A stretch of 64,000 bases of DNA, from contig JALMLS010000062.1 of assembly GCA_038496445.1 (NCBI GenBank), positions 248,001 through 312,000 of the forward strand, given 5' to 3'. Below the pieces are notes generated by a model. It saw nothing but the letters and a program-made list of their open reading frames with translations, was not told the origin of the DNA and did no database searches. Source of the stretch: Trichosphaerium sp. ATCC 40318 (Eukaryota > Discosea > Flabellinia > Trichosidae). Below are positions 1 through 12,200 of this stretch, piece by piece. Made by a program: the position numbers and the translations under genes. Positions within the stretch are counted from its first letter, which is position 1, and every line of letters begins with the position of its first letter.

Positions 1-1047
1 AAGCAAATGCCGAATCTGCAGCCGCTGACGCAGCAGTAGCAAAAGCCGCTGCCGATGAATTGAGGTACCACGCCTTTTGTTTTACTCTTTTCGTAACTAT
101 TAAACCAGAGCTGCTCTTGCTGATCTCAAGGCACAAGAAGATGCATACAATAACAAGACCGAAGATTTGAAGAAAAAGGTACCTTCGAGCGTGAACTGCA
201 AGTTTTATTTTTTTCCTCACGTGATTTTTAAAGAGTGAAACTGGAGGTGTTGTATCAAGAAACAGAGCAAAGAACGAACTTGCTCAAGTGCGGTTAATTT
301 TTTTGAACGTCCTTCTCGTTTAATTCATACCCTTTTTAGCATCTAGAAGAAGATCCTCTTCCACTCCGTACAGCTAAACTCACAACTGAAGCTGCCACTC
401 GTAAAGCAGAAAAGGTACCAAAAAAAGCAACAAGGTTTTTGTTTGACAATGTCACTAGACACAAGCTGCTGCTGATGCTTCACACGCTGAAGCTGCCCGT
501 ACTCAAAAGGAAGCTGATGAATCTCATGCAGCTGCAGTACAATCTCGAAAAGAAGCTGATGAAGCCGCAGCTCAAGCTTCTGCTGCTGCAGATGCTGGTA
601 AGTAAAGTTGATCCGTGTAGTCTGAAAGTAATTGTGCAATAGCAACCCAAGCCAGAGAAGCCGCCGAAGCTGCCGCTGACGCTGCAAAAGCAGCCAGAGC
701 TGAAGCTGACGCTGCAGTGGATGCTTGCTTAGCTAAATTTGCTGAAGCTGAGGTATGTTTTGTAAAGTTTGTTAGTTTTAGTGACTCTTTTTTTAAGGCC
801 GCCCTTGAAGAAGTGAAGAAGAACGCTGTTCAAAAAGGTCACGTTTGGTGGTATGTATCCTAATATCTTTCTATTATTATTTTAGTGAGTACGCATTGAT
901 TAAAATTCCTACTAGGGTTGAGAGAGAACTCCACGAAGCCAAAAAGTAAGTTATCATACTTTTTGATTTTTTGCTACTCGAGAAATTTCGCATAACTTTT
1001 TCTACAGGTACATGCCAATGAAAAAGGGAGGTATTGCTAAGAAATAG
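1..1047 (+). CDS. Alanine-rich coiled-coil protein (5' end outside the window)
   Basis: The frame is open at the left edge and runs through about nine exons to TAG at 1045-1047. Introns are 35 to 60 bases with clean GT...AG ends (for example about 65-108, 608-651 and 859-884). The product is a long run of Ala, Glu, Lys, Asp and Arg with repeated AEA/EAADAA heptad-like blocks, which should form an extended alpha-helical coiled coil. The last exons are less repetitive and end in a basic tail with the motif YMPMKKGGIAKK. There is no signal peptide or membrane segment in the visible part. I do not recognise a family: the composition is shared by cytoskeletal, flagellar-fibre and filament proteins, and composition alone cannot choose among them. 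The start codon and N-terminus lie before position 1. The exon chain is well supported because every splice keeps one frame. Confidence 0.7.
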
Positions 1048-1353
1048 AGAAATTGGTAGATATGATACCAAGACATGGATAGAAAGCGTACTAAATACCA
1101 AAATAATAAACAACCGAAAGTAGCAGTAGCTCTTTACAACCAACACTTATCTTTAAAATATGTTGAGCCAAACTTGCACTTATGATCGCGCCTACCCATG
1201 GCCAACGCGTGACTTGACAAGGTTCCTTTGGCATACAAGTTCAGAGAATGCAATGTATATATCACGTGCTTAGTACCAAGCTCTTTTGGTGAGCTACGGC
1301 TTGCTTGTGTAGTGTATGATTTGCATACTTTCACATCTAAATAAAAATGGAAC

Positions 1354-1427
1354 GCTTCTGGTAGGGATCGAACCTACGACCTCACGATTAACAGTCGTGC
1401 GCTCTAAACCAACTGAGCTACAGAAGC
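1354..1427 (-). tRNA. tRNA-Asn (anticodon GTT)
   Basis: Read on the minus strand, the 74 bases fold as a full cloverleaf. The acceptor stem GCTTCTG pairs with CAGAAGC. The A box is TAGCTCAGTTGG, the anticodon stem-loop is CGACTGTTAATCG with GTT in the loop, and the B box is GGTTCGATCCC. There is no intron and no encoded CCA. The GTT anticodon reads AAC and AAT, so this is tRNA-Asn. Confidence 0.97.
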
Positions 1428-2918
1428 TTGAATATGATATAAACGGCGTAGCGTGCAGCCACCGAAAACGCGTTGCTTTGTGTAACTTTTTTTGCAATGT
1501 CAAGATTGTTCACAACATGAGAATTTTGAATGACTTTTTTTGTTTTTACATTGGTCACGTGTTTGTTCATTCGAGGTTATCGAATAAAGGAGTTCCAAGC
1601 TTTCTCAATCTCCATCTTTCATATAAAGTATGCTTTGCGCTTTCTCTTGAGCATACCATTTTGTGATAGGTGTTCAAGTATGGATACTTTTCAATGGTAA
1701 ATCCATGGGAAACTAAAAAGCATAAAAGAGGGTGGAATGCGCAACACTGCACTTGTTCATGTATTCATTTACACGAAAAGCTCAGTGAAAACAAGTATTA
1801 TATAATAGCCTGAAAACTCATGTCTTTGAAGAGGCGTCATCCGTTGCAGTAGTAGAAATCTTGTTGATTGTGTAGTATAATTTGGGTGTTTACTAGCAAC
1901 GGACATCTGTTTGATAAATGCAAAATGACTTGATGTTGTACCTAGTATTCAAGTTTACTAATATTTTCTAGAAAGTGAGTTTCTAGCACTGTTAGCAGAT
2001 CTAGCAAGAATTGACACTTCTGTCAAATGGTGTAGATCTATCACTATGTGAACTATTGGCTTGCCAGTAATACAAATGCTGTCTATCATAGTACGACTTA
2101 CGTCCCTTACATGATAACACATTGTTAATGTCAGTTTCAAGATGATCGCAGTATTTTACGTAGACACTGCACACAAAACCACATCGTCCTCATTGAGCTA
2201 ATAGCGAATTTCAAGGTTATATGGTCTACAAAGCTTGAGCATTCCGCCTAACACAGACGAATGCCTCAAACACTGTTTGCCAATTGTTTTGCTTCAAAAA
2301 TCAACGCACGTGTATATAACTTACAACCGCTACGCTAGCGCCTACTCCACGTAACCAAAAGCTCTCTCGCAGCATTCAAACAACAAAGCAGGTATATTGA
2401 CAAAACAACCTCTCACAACGCTACCAACGTTGCTGTGGGCTTTGTAAACGCTGCCAGGGTCAAATAAGTTAATAAAAATTTTTTGGGTTTGGAAAATCAC
2501 GTGAGTTTAACAGGTTGGATTCGCAAAAAATTTTCCGCTTGACTATGTGAGGGCACACATTTTAAAAAAATGAGATTTGCAAGTTCTGTCAAAAGTCAAA
2601 TCCGATCTGACTGATCAGGCACAAACTGGATTTTTTTTGAAAGTCAGTCGTCTCAAAACTTGAATGAAACAGATAATACCTCAGAATAATGTAAGATAAT
2701 GACATAACAAACACGGCTCACATTTAAAGATGTGAGCTTTACAATCCTGCTAGAAGTATCAAACGTCAGGTAGTCGTGGAATGTTTTTGCTAACAGTTTG
2801 TCCGGCGAAAATTTGAACAACAATCAACTACAAAACTCCGTTACGGATTCACAAGCATCCTCCCGAGATTTTTATAATTCAAAAGCGAAAGATAACGCAC
2901 AATACAACAGCTGAAGCA
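1428..2918. other. Intergenic region, no gene recognised
   Basis: About 1.5 kb of AT-rich sequence with only short open frames that show no family features or splice-linked continuation. It holds CACGTG palindromes at 1556 and 2498. The last few hundred bases are presumably the promoter of the gene starting at 2919. Confidence 0.6.
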
Positions 2919-4504
2919 ATGATAAGGGCAACAAACGTGATCTGTATTCTGTGGATTACAATCTGTATCTACCAACTATTTTTAAAACCAACTAACCCAA
3001 TATTAGTTCTAAGCATGTACCACGCTCAACCACCTTTGCCGGAAGCGTCTGTATGCGATTGCGAATGTAATACATGTAATGCTTGCGATTTTGAAAACAG
3101 TTGTATGGTTGTAACCGCAACTGGTGGCGATGGTGAGTTACACTGTAATTTTGTAGCGTTAGGAATGTTACGAGCAGTTTTCTTTTAAATCTGCAGTAGC
3201 ATTTACAAATAATCCACTAGCACCAAAAACCAATTGCGTGGGGTCTTTTCTTGGTGGTCTTCAGTATATCACCCCAATTTGCTAGGCATTAATTTTTCGC
3301 TTTTGAGCCACGTGTTTTTTGTCGAAAGTGTATAAAAATAGAATTTAACGCAACTAGCTCCAATTTACCCTCATTCGTACACTTACTAACCAACACACGT
3401 TTCTAGTGATAATGGGCGACCTTGGTGTTAGTTGCGTGATTGTAGAATCAGATGTATCTAATGAGATTCTTGGAACGGGCAACGCTGATTGCATCCTTGT
3501 TAGAGGATCATCTGCAACTGTAGGTTCAATCTCAACTGGAAACGGAGATGATTGTATTCTCGTACAGGACGGGGCAGTTTCCGGAGGTATATTCGCAGGT
3601 AACAACAGCTTCAGAATTAGACAAAAGCTATTAATTGAGACTTCTTTTTTAGGAAATGATAATGATTGTGTAAGAGTGACTCAAGCGACTGCTGGAGGCA
3701 TTTTAGTAGTAGGAGGTGACGATGATATTATAATAGAGGGAAGCACTCTGGAAGAAACTGCATCGGAAACAAAGCGAGGCATGCCGATGACGACACCGTA
3801 CAGATGATACATTTTAATGCACAAGTCTGTTGTTAAATTATATGATAGGTCGGGTATCTTTGGCTCGGGTGGCAACGATTGTATTAAAGTTTATCCTTAC
3901 GGTGGTAATCCATCATTTATGGGAACTATTAATGCTGGAAATGAAGATGATTGTATTGATGTTCAAACCAGTTCTGTACTCACTATTTCAGGTATCATTA
4001 TTACTTTACCTTCTAAAGGCTTTCCTCAAACTTGTCTTAGGCAGTGGTGGTAATGATATTATATATACTAGGTGTTCTTTGATGAATAACATAGTTGGGG
4101 GTAATGGTGATGATGTAATGATTGTAGAAGAAGTGACAATACGTGCGAAATACCTTAACTTTGTTTTCGAGATTTATTAATAACGTAACTTTAGAACCAT
4201 CCTCAGGATTTCGGAATGCTTTAAATGGTGGTAATGGAGATGATAGAATTCTAGTCGAAAGCCTCACTCAAAACATGGGTATAACTAATGGACGAATAAC
4301 TGGTGCCGGAGATACTGACAGGTCAATAGACAATTATAGCTTCAACATTTTTTCTGATTTTTTTCTTGTAGTTGCTGTTCTCGTGCAGACCCTAGTGTTT
4401 TTGAAGTAGTTTGTGAAGATGAAACATGTCCACCTGTTATAACAACAACATGCCCTCGCCGTTTAAATGATTGTATACCATTCGAGGTACTGGTCGCACC
4501 TTGA
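2919..4504 (+). CDS. Secreted/surface protein with Gly-Asp (RTX-like) beta-roll repeats
   Basis: The ATG at 2919 opens an N-terminal hydrophobic segment (residues about 6-21, ILWITICIYQLF), a signal peptide or anchor. A Cys-rich stretch with CDCECNTCNACDF follows. The body, spread over about six exons, consists of degenerate repeats such as GNGDDCILV, GGNGDDVMIV and GGNGDDRILV. These resemble the Gly-Asp nonapeptides that bind calcium in beta-rolls, but with extra cysteines. The last assigned exon is Cys-rich and ends at TGA 4502-4504. Near 3780 the repeat frame shifts by one base. Frame is regained if 3798-3825 is a 28-base intron, so either the gene carries a one-base lesion or the sequence has an error. 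Homology with 8626-8678 suggests the true C-terminal exon may run on to about 4625 with a hydrophobic tail. No enzymatic domain is visible; a cell-surface or matrix role is inference. Confidence 0.55.
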
Positions 4505-4545
4505 GACAACAACTTAAAATAACTACCAATAAAAAATTGCAATTT

Positions 4546-4596
4546 CAAGTGCTAACTCCAGCTGTACTGATTCTGTAATAATATGTATGGTATTGA
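4546..4596 (+). repeat. Copy 1 of a ~50-base segment shared with 8626-8678
   Basis: CAAGTGCTA(A/G)CTCCAGCT and the bases after it match 8626-8678 with about four substitutions and a short gap. In the second locus the same segment encodes a Ser-rich linker and the start of a hydrophobic C-terminal tail. Both copies are therefore probably related C-terminal exons rather than a mobile element. Confidence 0.7.
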
Positions 4597-4626
4597 GATC
4601 ACTTTTTTTCCATGTCGCGTACTAAC

Positions 4627-5566
4627 CACTTCGCTACACAATACGTAGTTAGAGTTAAAATACTGGGTGCAAAGTAACCTGAAACTTGGTGCATTAATGC
4701 AAAATTACTTCATGTCATACTTACATCAGAATAATGCAATCACGTGATGTAAGATATTCACGTAACAAACATACACAATGAAACACTATCTCAACACAAC
4801 ACCAACATCGCGTGTCAGGTTGCTCAGCTACTAAGTGATCATCAACAAGAAGCAATAAGCACATCGGAAGAATTATTGCCGATCCTCCAGATTTATAGTG
4901 GTCCACAATCCGTATAAACGCGTTAACAGTATGACAACCGCAACATATGTTGTTTTATTAACTGGCACGAATATCATCAATTACTATCAAAAAACTTGAA
5001 TGAAGCAGACAATATCCAGTAATACTTGTAAGCGACAACAATAAAAGAATAATAAAACAATCGCTAGTATGTTTGTCATGTTTCGTGTGTATTAGAACGA
5101 ATTTTTATTTCTTTGATATTCCCGTGTTTGTACAAACGAGAAGCTGTCAAATTTGTCAAATCAAGCTGTGCCAATGGATCCATACGATTGTCTCCGCAAA
5201 CTTACTTGCGCTGGATAATAGTTCGTATTTTTCCGCATTCTACTGTCAAATCACGTGGAAAGTACTTTTATTTAACTGAATCCGCGTATGTTAACATCAC
5301 GCGTCCTCTTGTATTCTTTAAAGTGTATGCCTTTCAGTTATCCTTGATATCCTAGAAGCTAGCAGTGGTACTTGCTTCTCGATAAAACCAACAGCTCACG
5401 TGATCAGCTCAAATCTTTGCAACAGGATAAGGCTCTAAGTGTTTAAAATAAAAGAAGGCAGGTATTGGCAAATTGAGTACTTTCAGTAAAGACAACATAA
5501 GGTTCTATATAGTTAACGAATACAAGCTAGTCAAGGCTATTTTAACTAAAAAGGCGAATTTATTTC
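4627..5566. other. Intergenic region, no gene recognised
   Basis: Convergent space between the Gly-Asp repeat gene and the minus-strand gene ending at 5567. Short open frames at 5073-5355 on the plus strand show no recognisable protein. CACGTG lies at 4741, 5252 and 5397. Confidence 0.55.
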
Positions 5567-6736
5567 TTATTCGTTAACACTTGCCCATGCCTGACTACTG
5601 CCAATGCAAATTAATCTGCTGCGCCCGTATCCAACCGCTTCGATTTGCGTATAGTGGTCATCTGAACCAATATGCCAACTACCAATCAACCCATCGCCAG
5701 CATTACCAGTTACATAAGTCCACTGATTGTTCACAAGCTTCATCATTTGCGAATAACCATTATGATTAATGGCCACAACGGCATCAGTGTTAGAAAATGA
5801 AGACACGTCAAAGTCTCCACCTAGAAAAGTATCACTATCATGAATGACCCACACACCAATAAGACCTCCATCTCCTCCTTCCGTATAAACAAACTGTTTT
5901 GTAGTTCCATCAAATTTCATTGTATGATGCCATCCGTTCGAGTTTATAGCTAAGAGATCCTCTGTAGGAGCATCATAGAAGCTTCCTACAACATAATGGT
6001 CATTTGGATTGATCACCCACCAGTATATTCGTCCTGACGTTGTACTTGATAGAATATCCCAGCTGTTTGTATTTCTGTTGTAGTTCATCACTTTATACCC
6101 AGTGGATTTGATATGAACGACATATGTTTGAGGACCAGGGTTGATTACTTCGAAAAAACCCGAAATAATCTGATCTGAAGAAGAAATGTCTCCGTTTGTT
6201 GCGTATTGGATTTGTGTCCACGTGAAGCCATCAAAACCGAATTAAGCGAAATATTCAATACTGAGAGTTGCGTATCTACCGTCTGGGTTGACTACGAACA
6301 AAGATTTTCGTACTGAGTTGTCGAAGTATCCAGAGACATACTTGTCGTTCCACTTTGTTGGCCAAGACCCGATTCTAGCTCTCCCGCTTTCCGCGACACG
6401 CCACTCCTTTGTAGTATCATCTATGTACGCTAACATCCACATTTTACCCGGCTTTATAAACAAAGTAAAAGCACCGTGGGTGGTAGTGAACAAGTACTCC
6501 AGCGGAATGAATTTATCTCCATCTGCAACATTCCATGTTATAGTTGTATAAGGTCCACTTGCGACAAAATACCTATTTTGGTATCTCTTTGCCACGATCT
6601 GGTTTCCAGAGGCATGTGTTTGCCAGTAAGCGTAGATACTTGAAGTGGCACACAACAGAAGTAGAAGCAGTATACAGACGTGTTGTTTCATTGTCTTGAG
6701 GTTTTTTGGTTTGCGTTTTGCTGTTTTTGAAAACAT
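5567..6736 (-). CDS. Secreted beta-repeat protein, interrupted by one in-frame TAA
   Basis: A single frame runs from ATG (complement of 6734-6736) to TAA at 5567, about 389 codons without introns. One internal stop breaks it, at the complement of 6242-6244. The downstream ATG at 6691 may be the true start, because it leads straight into a strong signal peptide (HVCILLLLLLCATSSIYA). The body contains four or five repeats of about 60 residues. Each has a core like DAVVAINHNGYSQMMK and a second strand like GDGLIGSWHI, suggesting a beta-propeller or similar all-beta fold. The repeat pattern continues on both sides of the stop without change of frame, so the break is recent, is read through, or is a sequence error. 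The family is unknown to me. A small decayed relative lies just upstream at about 6847-7210. Confidence 0.6.
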
Positions 6737-6846
6737 GTGATTTTTGGTTTCATTTTTTTAGGTCACAAACACACATTACGTCTCGGGAGAAATTTCTTTG
6801 AAAAATAACCGTCAATTACCTTTAGGAACCTTGCAGGAGTTTAGCC

Positions 6847-7210
6847 TCAAGAACTTGTATCTGTCAAGGTAACTGGGGAAGTGGGAAATATTTTACAAGC
6901 TTGTATTTTTGCGAAAGGGGTTTGGTTTGCGTTCCACATTGAGTTGGGTACTGGGTCTTTGGATCCGAAAAGGAACTCGGTTTTGATAAGATACTTGTTT
7001 GTGGTTGTATTTTTAAGGACATTCCATGTTGTGGTAGAAAGTTTAGCTAAAAAATTAGTTAACAGATTCAAAGAAAACAGAACGAAGTGTAAAGTTAGGA
7101 TTGATAAATCCCGCAACTTTTGTGAATTGTACCCGGTAAAATAAACACCCTTTTGTTTCGTGGCAATCCATATTCCGTCAAAGTGATGAGTGGATCTGTA
7201 ATCAATATTT
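6847..7210 (-). pseudogene. Possible decayed relative of the 5567-6736 gene
   Basis: A minus-strand frame reads TTTWNV followed by TEFLFGS. This parallels TITWNV...LEYLFTT in the neighbouring intact repeat gene, with similar spacing and the same strand. The upstream part of the frame (GIWIATKQKGVYF) loosely fits the neighbour's first repeat. There is no convincing start, signal peptide or continuation. Similarity was judged by eye and is limited to a few blocks, so this may be chance. Confidence 0.3.
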
Positions 7211-8204
7211 GATTTGAATTCAGAAGATGTTTTTTAACAGTCAACTTTGATGTTTTCACCTAGTGACTCACTTGTAACATGTTTTGTAATCTGTCGATTG
7301 GTCCTCTTGTACTCCTACAGTTCTGTTTGTTCAGTACCTACTTTTTCCCCTTCACCATCGTATATAGCCCTGAACAGTTGTGTCGCTGTATAAAACAGGA
7401 TTTTCATGTATGACAACAAAGTTGAACAATAGAATTTAGACTCCTTTGTTACTGGAAGAACAAGCACTGGTGGAAAGCATGCGATAAGAAAAAAGTCTTT
7501 TGTAAGGGTCTACATCACTCTGACAACGAATGTGTTTTGACATGGGTTAAAGACACGACAAACAGGCACAAAAAACCTTGAACTGCAAGTAGTTAATGGC
7601 TAGTGAGGTTGCTATTTGGATATCTATCTTGTTTAGAGCTATAGCACCATCAATTTTGATTTGAATTGTAGTCATATTGTTACTTTTGCCACAAGTAAGT
7701 AAAATAACCAACCCTCTAAGCAGTGTATTGCCGTTACAAAGTCTCTTTATCATCGTCTTTACGTTACAAAAAAAGTACCAGCAATAACTGCTATGTCGCT
7801 TCATCGTAGTACCTTGCGTTTTGATTGCATTAGCCACAGCCTATGCTTGGAAAATCAAGTGTTGTTATTCTTTTACTAGTGCCTGGAATGCGGAGGTTAA
7901 TTAATAAGTTAATGTTGGAAAGACGTTTATTCCAAGACGGTGAATGGGCCCTGAAAGACATGAAAGTGAGGAACTGTAGGATCTAAGCCCAACTAAGACA
8001 AACGTGAGATAACTTATATTACAACCTACAAACAACGGCCAAGCTGGTATAGGTATTGTACGTTTATTTTGAGACTTTTTACAATACAATTCTGTTTTTG
8101 TAGAAGATTATTCTTGCAAGCACGACAGAAACTCGTGATGTGTGGTGCTTTGGAGCCTTGGCTTCTTGAAATAAGTTTTCAGTACTCATTGTAACGCTTC
8201 TAAT
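7211..8204. other. Intergenic region, no gene recognised
   Basis: AT-rich sequence with short open frames only (longest about 96 codons, minus strand 7547-7837), none with recognisable motifs. No tRNA or obvious repeat was seen. Confidence 0.55.
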
Positions 8205-8714
8205 GTGTATAGATTCTACTGTAGAGCCTATTGTGGCTCACTTATACTCAAACTTATTCTTTTTTTATGCGTCTGTCGATTACTAAACGGGAGATATCAC
8301 ACAGGAGGCAATCCAACGCTCCTTAGCTACAATAATAGTATATCTTTGACAGCTACTGGAACTGAGATGAATTTATGGCTACACTTCATATTGGACCTAT
8401 TTATGACGGAAAAAGTTTTAGATTCTCACTGAAATCTGATACCCTATCACCTATTGAACATCTTACCAATACTCCTGTTATCACACTACTTCTCAAAGTA
8501 TGCGGACTTTATTTGCTGTTTCTAAACAGTATTGCTACAACTTCTGGACCAGTTGATCCATCAGTCCCCACTAGCAGTCCTGTTGTGTTCTGTACCTGCT
8601 TCACCAATGCAGCCTGTTCGGGAACCAAGTGCTAGCTCCAGCTATACTGATTATGTAACAATACTATGTATGGTATTGACAGTATCATTTTTGTTACACA
8701 TAACGTACTTGTAA
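8205..8714 (+). pseudogene. C-terminal part of a surface-protein gene related to the 2919 locus (incomplete)
   Basis: The last part is a convincing C-terminus: a Pro/Ser/Thr-rich linker (TTSGPVDPSVPTSSPV), then PVREPSASSSYTDY, then a hydrophobic tail (VTILCMVLTVSFLLHITYL) ending at 8714. The two linker parts are in one frame only if 8585-8612, a GT...AG segment of 28 bases, is removed as an intron. The tail resembles a membrane anchor or GPI signal. Upstream, frames at 8205-8432 and 8375-8560 are open but do not join cleanly to the tail, and no signal peptide or start is evident. This may be a remnant, or a gene whose 5' exons I could not place. Confidence 0.4.
8626..8678 (+). repeat. Copy 2 of the ~50-base segment shared with 4546-4596
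   Basis: It is nearly identical to 4546-4596 (about four substitutions and a short gap). It encodes the Ser-rich linker and the first part of the hydrophobic C-terminal tail at this locus. Confidence 0.7.
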
Positions 8715-9211
8715 AGATCTTGTTTTCCAACCAAGCTAAAGATAACGGACATCAATAAATTCTACTAAATCTCTTCATCCTAAACAATTCTGGTTTCATA
8801 TGCATCTACTTACTCGCAAGACCAACGTTTGGTATGATAACAAGAACTGTAGATTAAATTACTTGTTAAGAACGGTATTTATTTGTTTTTACAGTTATGC
8901 TACAATAGTTTTTAGGTTTTGGTGTATTGTACAATTGGTTTTTTTTTTGTTTTAGAATTTGGCTGCTCTCTACAATCCCACGTGATAATGCATTATTAAG
9001 GGGGTTAAAAAAAAAGGGTGTGTTAATTATCATCACGTGACTAACAGCTTCAACTTGATAGAAGACTTTAACTTCAAGATTTTGCAATATCTCTCAATGA
9101 ATCCTCAGATGAAGACCTAAATAAAGAAGATAAGAAAAACAAATCAACCGATTTACAGATCTCAAAAAACAGGCACTTTGAGTCCTTCTCTCCATGCCCA
9201 ACTAACATAAT
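8715..9211. other. Intergenic region, no gene recognised
   Basis: Convergent space between the 8714 gene end and the kinase gene's 3' end. It contains CACGTG at 8979 and 9034 and long A/T runs. The short frame at 8866-9087 has no recognisable features. Confidence 0.55.
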
Positions 9212-12200
9212 TTACACTAATACCACTATTCTATAGTATGTAGAGTGTGGAGATGAGTTTACTTTGGTTAAGCTGAGCATGAACAAAGTGTTTTTGTGGA
9301 AGAAAAAAAAAGCTCTTGATGTTGTTTCGAACCTTGTGTGAACATCAATAAGACGTAGCTTCCTCTTCCGCACTTTGGGTGTGGGTGTCTTGAGCTCACG
9401 CTCACTAAGACTTTTTAAAGCGCCAAGATTGAAGTAGTTAAAGTCTGGGAATGACGAAGCGCGAGGTCTAGGTTTAGGTGTCTTCGGGCTGTTTTCAACA
9501 GAAGAGCTTTCATTTGATAGCTTTACAAAGTCCGGAGAGTTTCCAGAGAAAGAAGATGTCATAGAACCATATAATGACTTACGATCTATATCACAAATTA
9601 ACCAAATAAAAAAATACGTGACAACAGTAGAAAGCGTAAAAATACAAAAAGTAAAAATAGGTCAGAAAGCATACCCCAAAAGTAAGACGTGTCTTGTTTG
9701 CCTTCTGGTCTAGGTACAAAAATGGTATCCATAGGCATAGTATACAGTTTGGTCCAGTCAATATTCTTGAACCAAGGGTGACTCTTGATATCCTCCATAC
9801 CTTTCAAGGAGTTAACAAAAATTGTTTTGAAAAAAGCATAACAAAAAAATATTTGTTGCGTACCATTAGATCCTAGTCTCTTGGCTGGATCGATAGTTAA
9901 AAGTTTCTCAACAAAGTCCTTCGCTTCTTCTGAGATATCGTCTCTTGACTCATCTTCTGGCCATTCAACATCTATTTAAAGTATTAAAGAAAAGTTAAAC
10001 CGAAAGGAGGAGCAAAAGATGTACCTCTTCCCAATATCCGTTTAAAGATATTTTTTGGAGAATCTGCGTTGAATGGAGGATAACCAACCAAGAACTCATA
10101 TGTGATAACTCCCAATGCCCATAAATCAACACTAGGACCATGGGGCATACCCATAATGATTTCTGGACTCAGATAATCAGGTGTACCCACAACTCTGTAA
10201 AAGACTAGTAAGCAAACAAGTCTACAAATAGTGTGCCAGTTTTACAAAGAGTTCGCTTCGCTTACCTGCTACCAACAAAACTAGATGATCTAGTTGTATC
10301 TGAGAATTGTGAATTGCTACCATGAAGTAACTAACCACTAAGTAAGCAAGAAAAGATTGATACGAACAAAAAATACAAAGTGATTTTTTACAGTGCATAA
10401 AACGTACCTTCTGACTTCCCCTTTGGGTAGACAAGTCCTTTAAAGGTTCTTCTAATGATGGCATAGATCCTACATTAACATAGACATAAGTTTTTCTTCA
10501 TTATCCATAACACTAATGCAGGAAATCCCAAAAATAGTACCTGTATTATCATTTGCAAAAGCGACTTTAGACAAACCGAAATCAGTTAATTTCAAATGAC
10601 CTTCGTCGCTGATTAAGATATTATCAGGCTTCTAAAAAAAGCAGGTTAGATATTAGTTTGTAGGTATAGAGATATAGAAAGAACATACCAAGTCACGATG
10701 AGTAATACCGGTCTTATGAAGGTAATCTAACGCCAAAATAATCTCAGCAGCATAAACACGTGCATGATCTTCATCAAAGTAATGTAATTCACGTAATAAA
10801 GCAGCACAATCACCACCTTTAAAAGCACATATTAGATAAACGCTACTGTGAAAATCGGTGACATTTCTAAGAAAACTTTTGTAGAAAGTTTGCTTTTTTG
10901 TTGAAAACACTTTCTGTCACAATTGCTTACACAGAAAGTGCATGAACGTCACAGCTTAGATGTTGTAAATTTTCATCACGTGCCTATTAGGTATTCCATA
11001 ACCAAATATAGGTTTTCTTCTGATTGGAATGCATAGACCAGTCGTACAATGAAAGGATGTTCTGCTTTAGCCATAGCATTTCTTTCAGCCAAAACATAAT
11101 TCTGCATGTTCTTTCTTTGTATGTCAGCCTTACGTAGAACTTTTATGGCGAATAAATCACCAGTTTTCTTTTTTAAAGCAAGGTATACGCAACTAAATAA
11201 GAAACAAGAAATTAGCGATCATATTGATTAAAAAAAACTTCCAGACTTTTAAGATCAAAAAAAAAGACAAAAAAACCCATCCATACCCAAATGCTCCTCT
11301 AGAAATCGGCTTTAGGATCTCAAAATCTTGTATCGTTATTGGTTTGGCCCTTGGACTTGGTATTTGATCATGCTTTAGTAACCATGTTAGAGCAAAGAAG
11401 AATGAAAAGTCGATTGTTGGACTTACCTTTTCAGCTTTCCCAAACAATGATAAGAACGAATTAAGAATAGAAGTAGGCTTCTTTGCTATGGTACAATATT
11501 AATTAAAAGCGTATATTATTAGTACTAACTTTTTGAACGATTAGCTTCTATATCAGTCGAGCGCATAAGACTAGCAAATTCCCTCAAGGAAGCCAACTTG
11601 TCTTCAATCTACAACAAGCAAAAAAAGTCAGATACAGAGTTTTGACAAAACCTACAAAGTCTGACTTACAGCTTTGTAGATGCGATGAGCATATGTTATA
11701 CAAACAACATCAAATGTCTTTGTTTTGAGCATGTATCCAAGTAGTTTATCCATCAACTACAAGAGTAAGAAACCAACCAAGTTTCGAAAAACAATCTTTT
11801 TAAAAAAAACGAACCTCAGCGCAGCTTTCCATCGATGATTGAGAGCCATCGAAACTAAGAGATGCAGCACTAATACCAAAATTAGTTAAACAGTACCAAG
11901 CGAAAAGGAAAAAACAATTACCGTGCTGCAAACCGCTCAAGCTTCTCGAAAGTAGCTACTCTGCTCTTGTACTGTGTGGGTGAAATTTCTTTCCTCATTT
12001 TTTGGATTTGTTCAACGTAATAACTTAGCCTGTTATCACAAGATATATTCTCATGTTCAAGATGACTCAACTCAGCACAAAGACTACAAGCAAGCATTAA
12101 AAACAATATCGAAAAAAAGGCAAAAAAAAACCAGAAAAACGCAGAAAGAGAATCCGATAGATAACGTACTCAACATGCTGTTGGAATTCTGTTTGAGAAA

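Noticed and set aside
343-687. Minus-strand frame of 114 codons overlapping the first gene
   Set aside because: It is the antisense shadow of Ala/Glu-rich exons, and it runs across their introns.
1316-1666. Plus-strand frame of 116 codons
   Set aside because: It overlaps the tRNA-Asn gene on the opposite strand and has no protein features.
6242-6244. Alternative genetic code with TAA or TAG read as an amino acid
   Set aside because: Other genes end cleanly at TAA, TAG and TGA and have no internal stops in conserved domains, so the standard code fits. The single TAA is treated as a lesion or readthrough.
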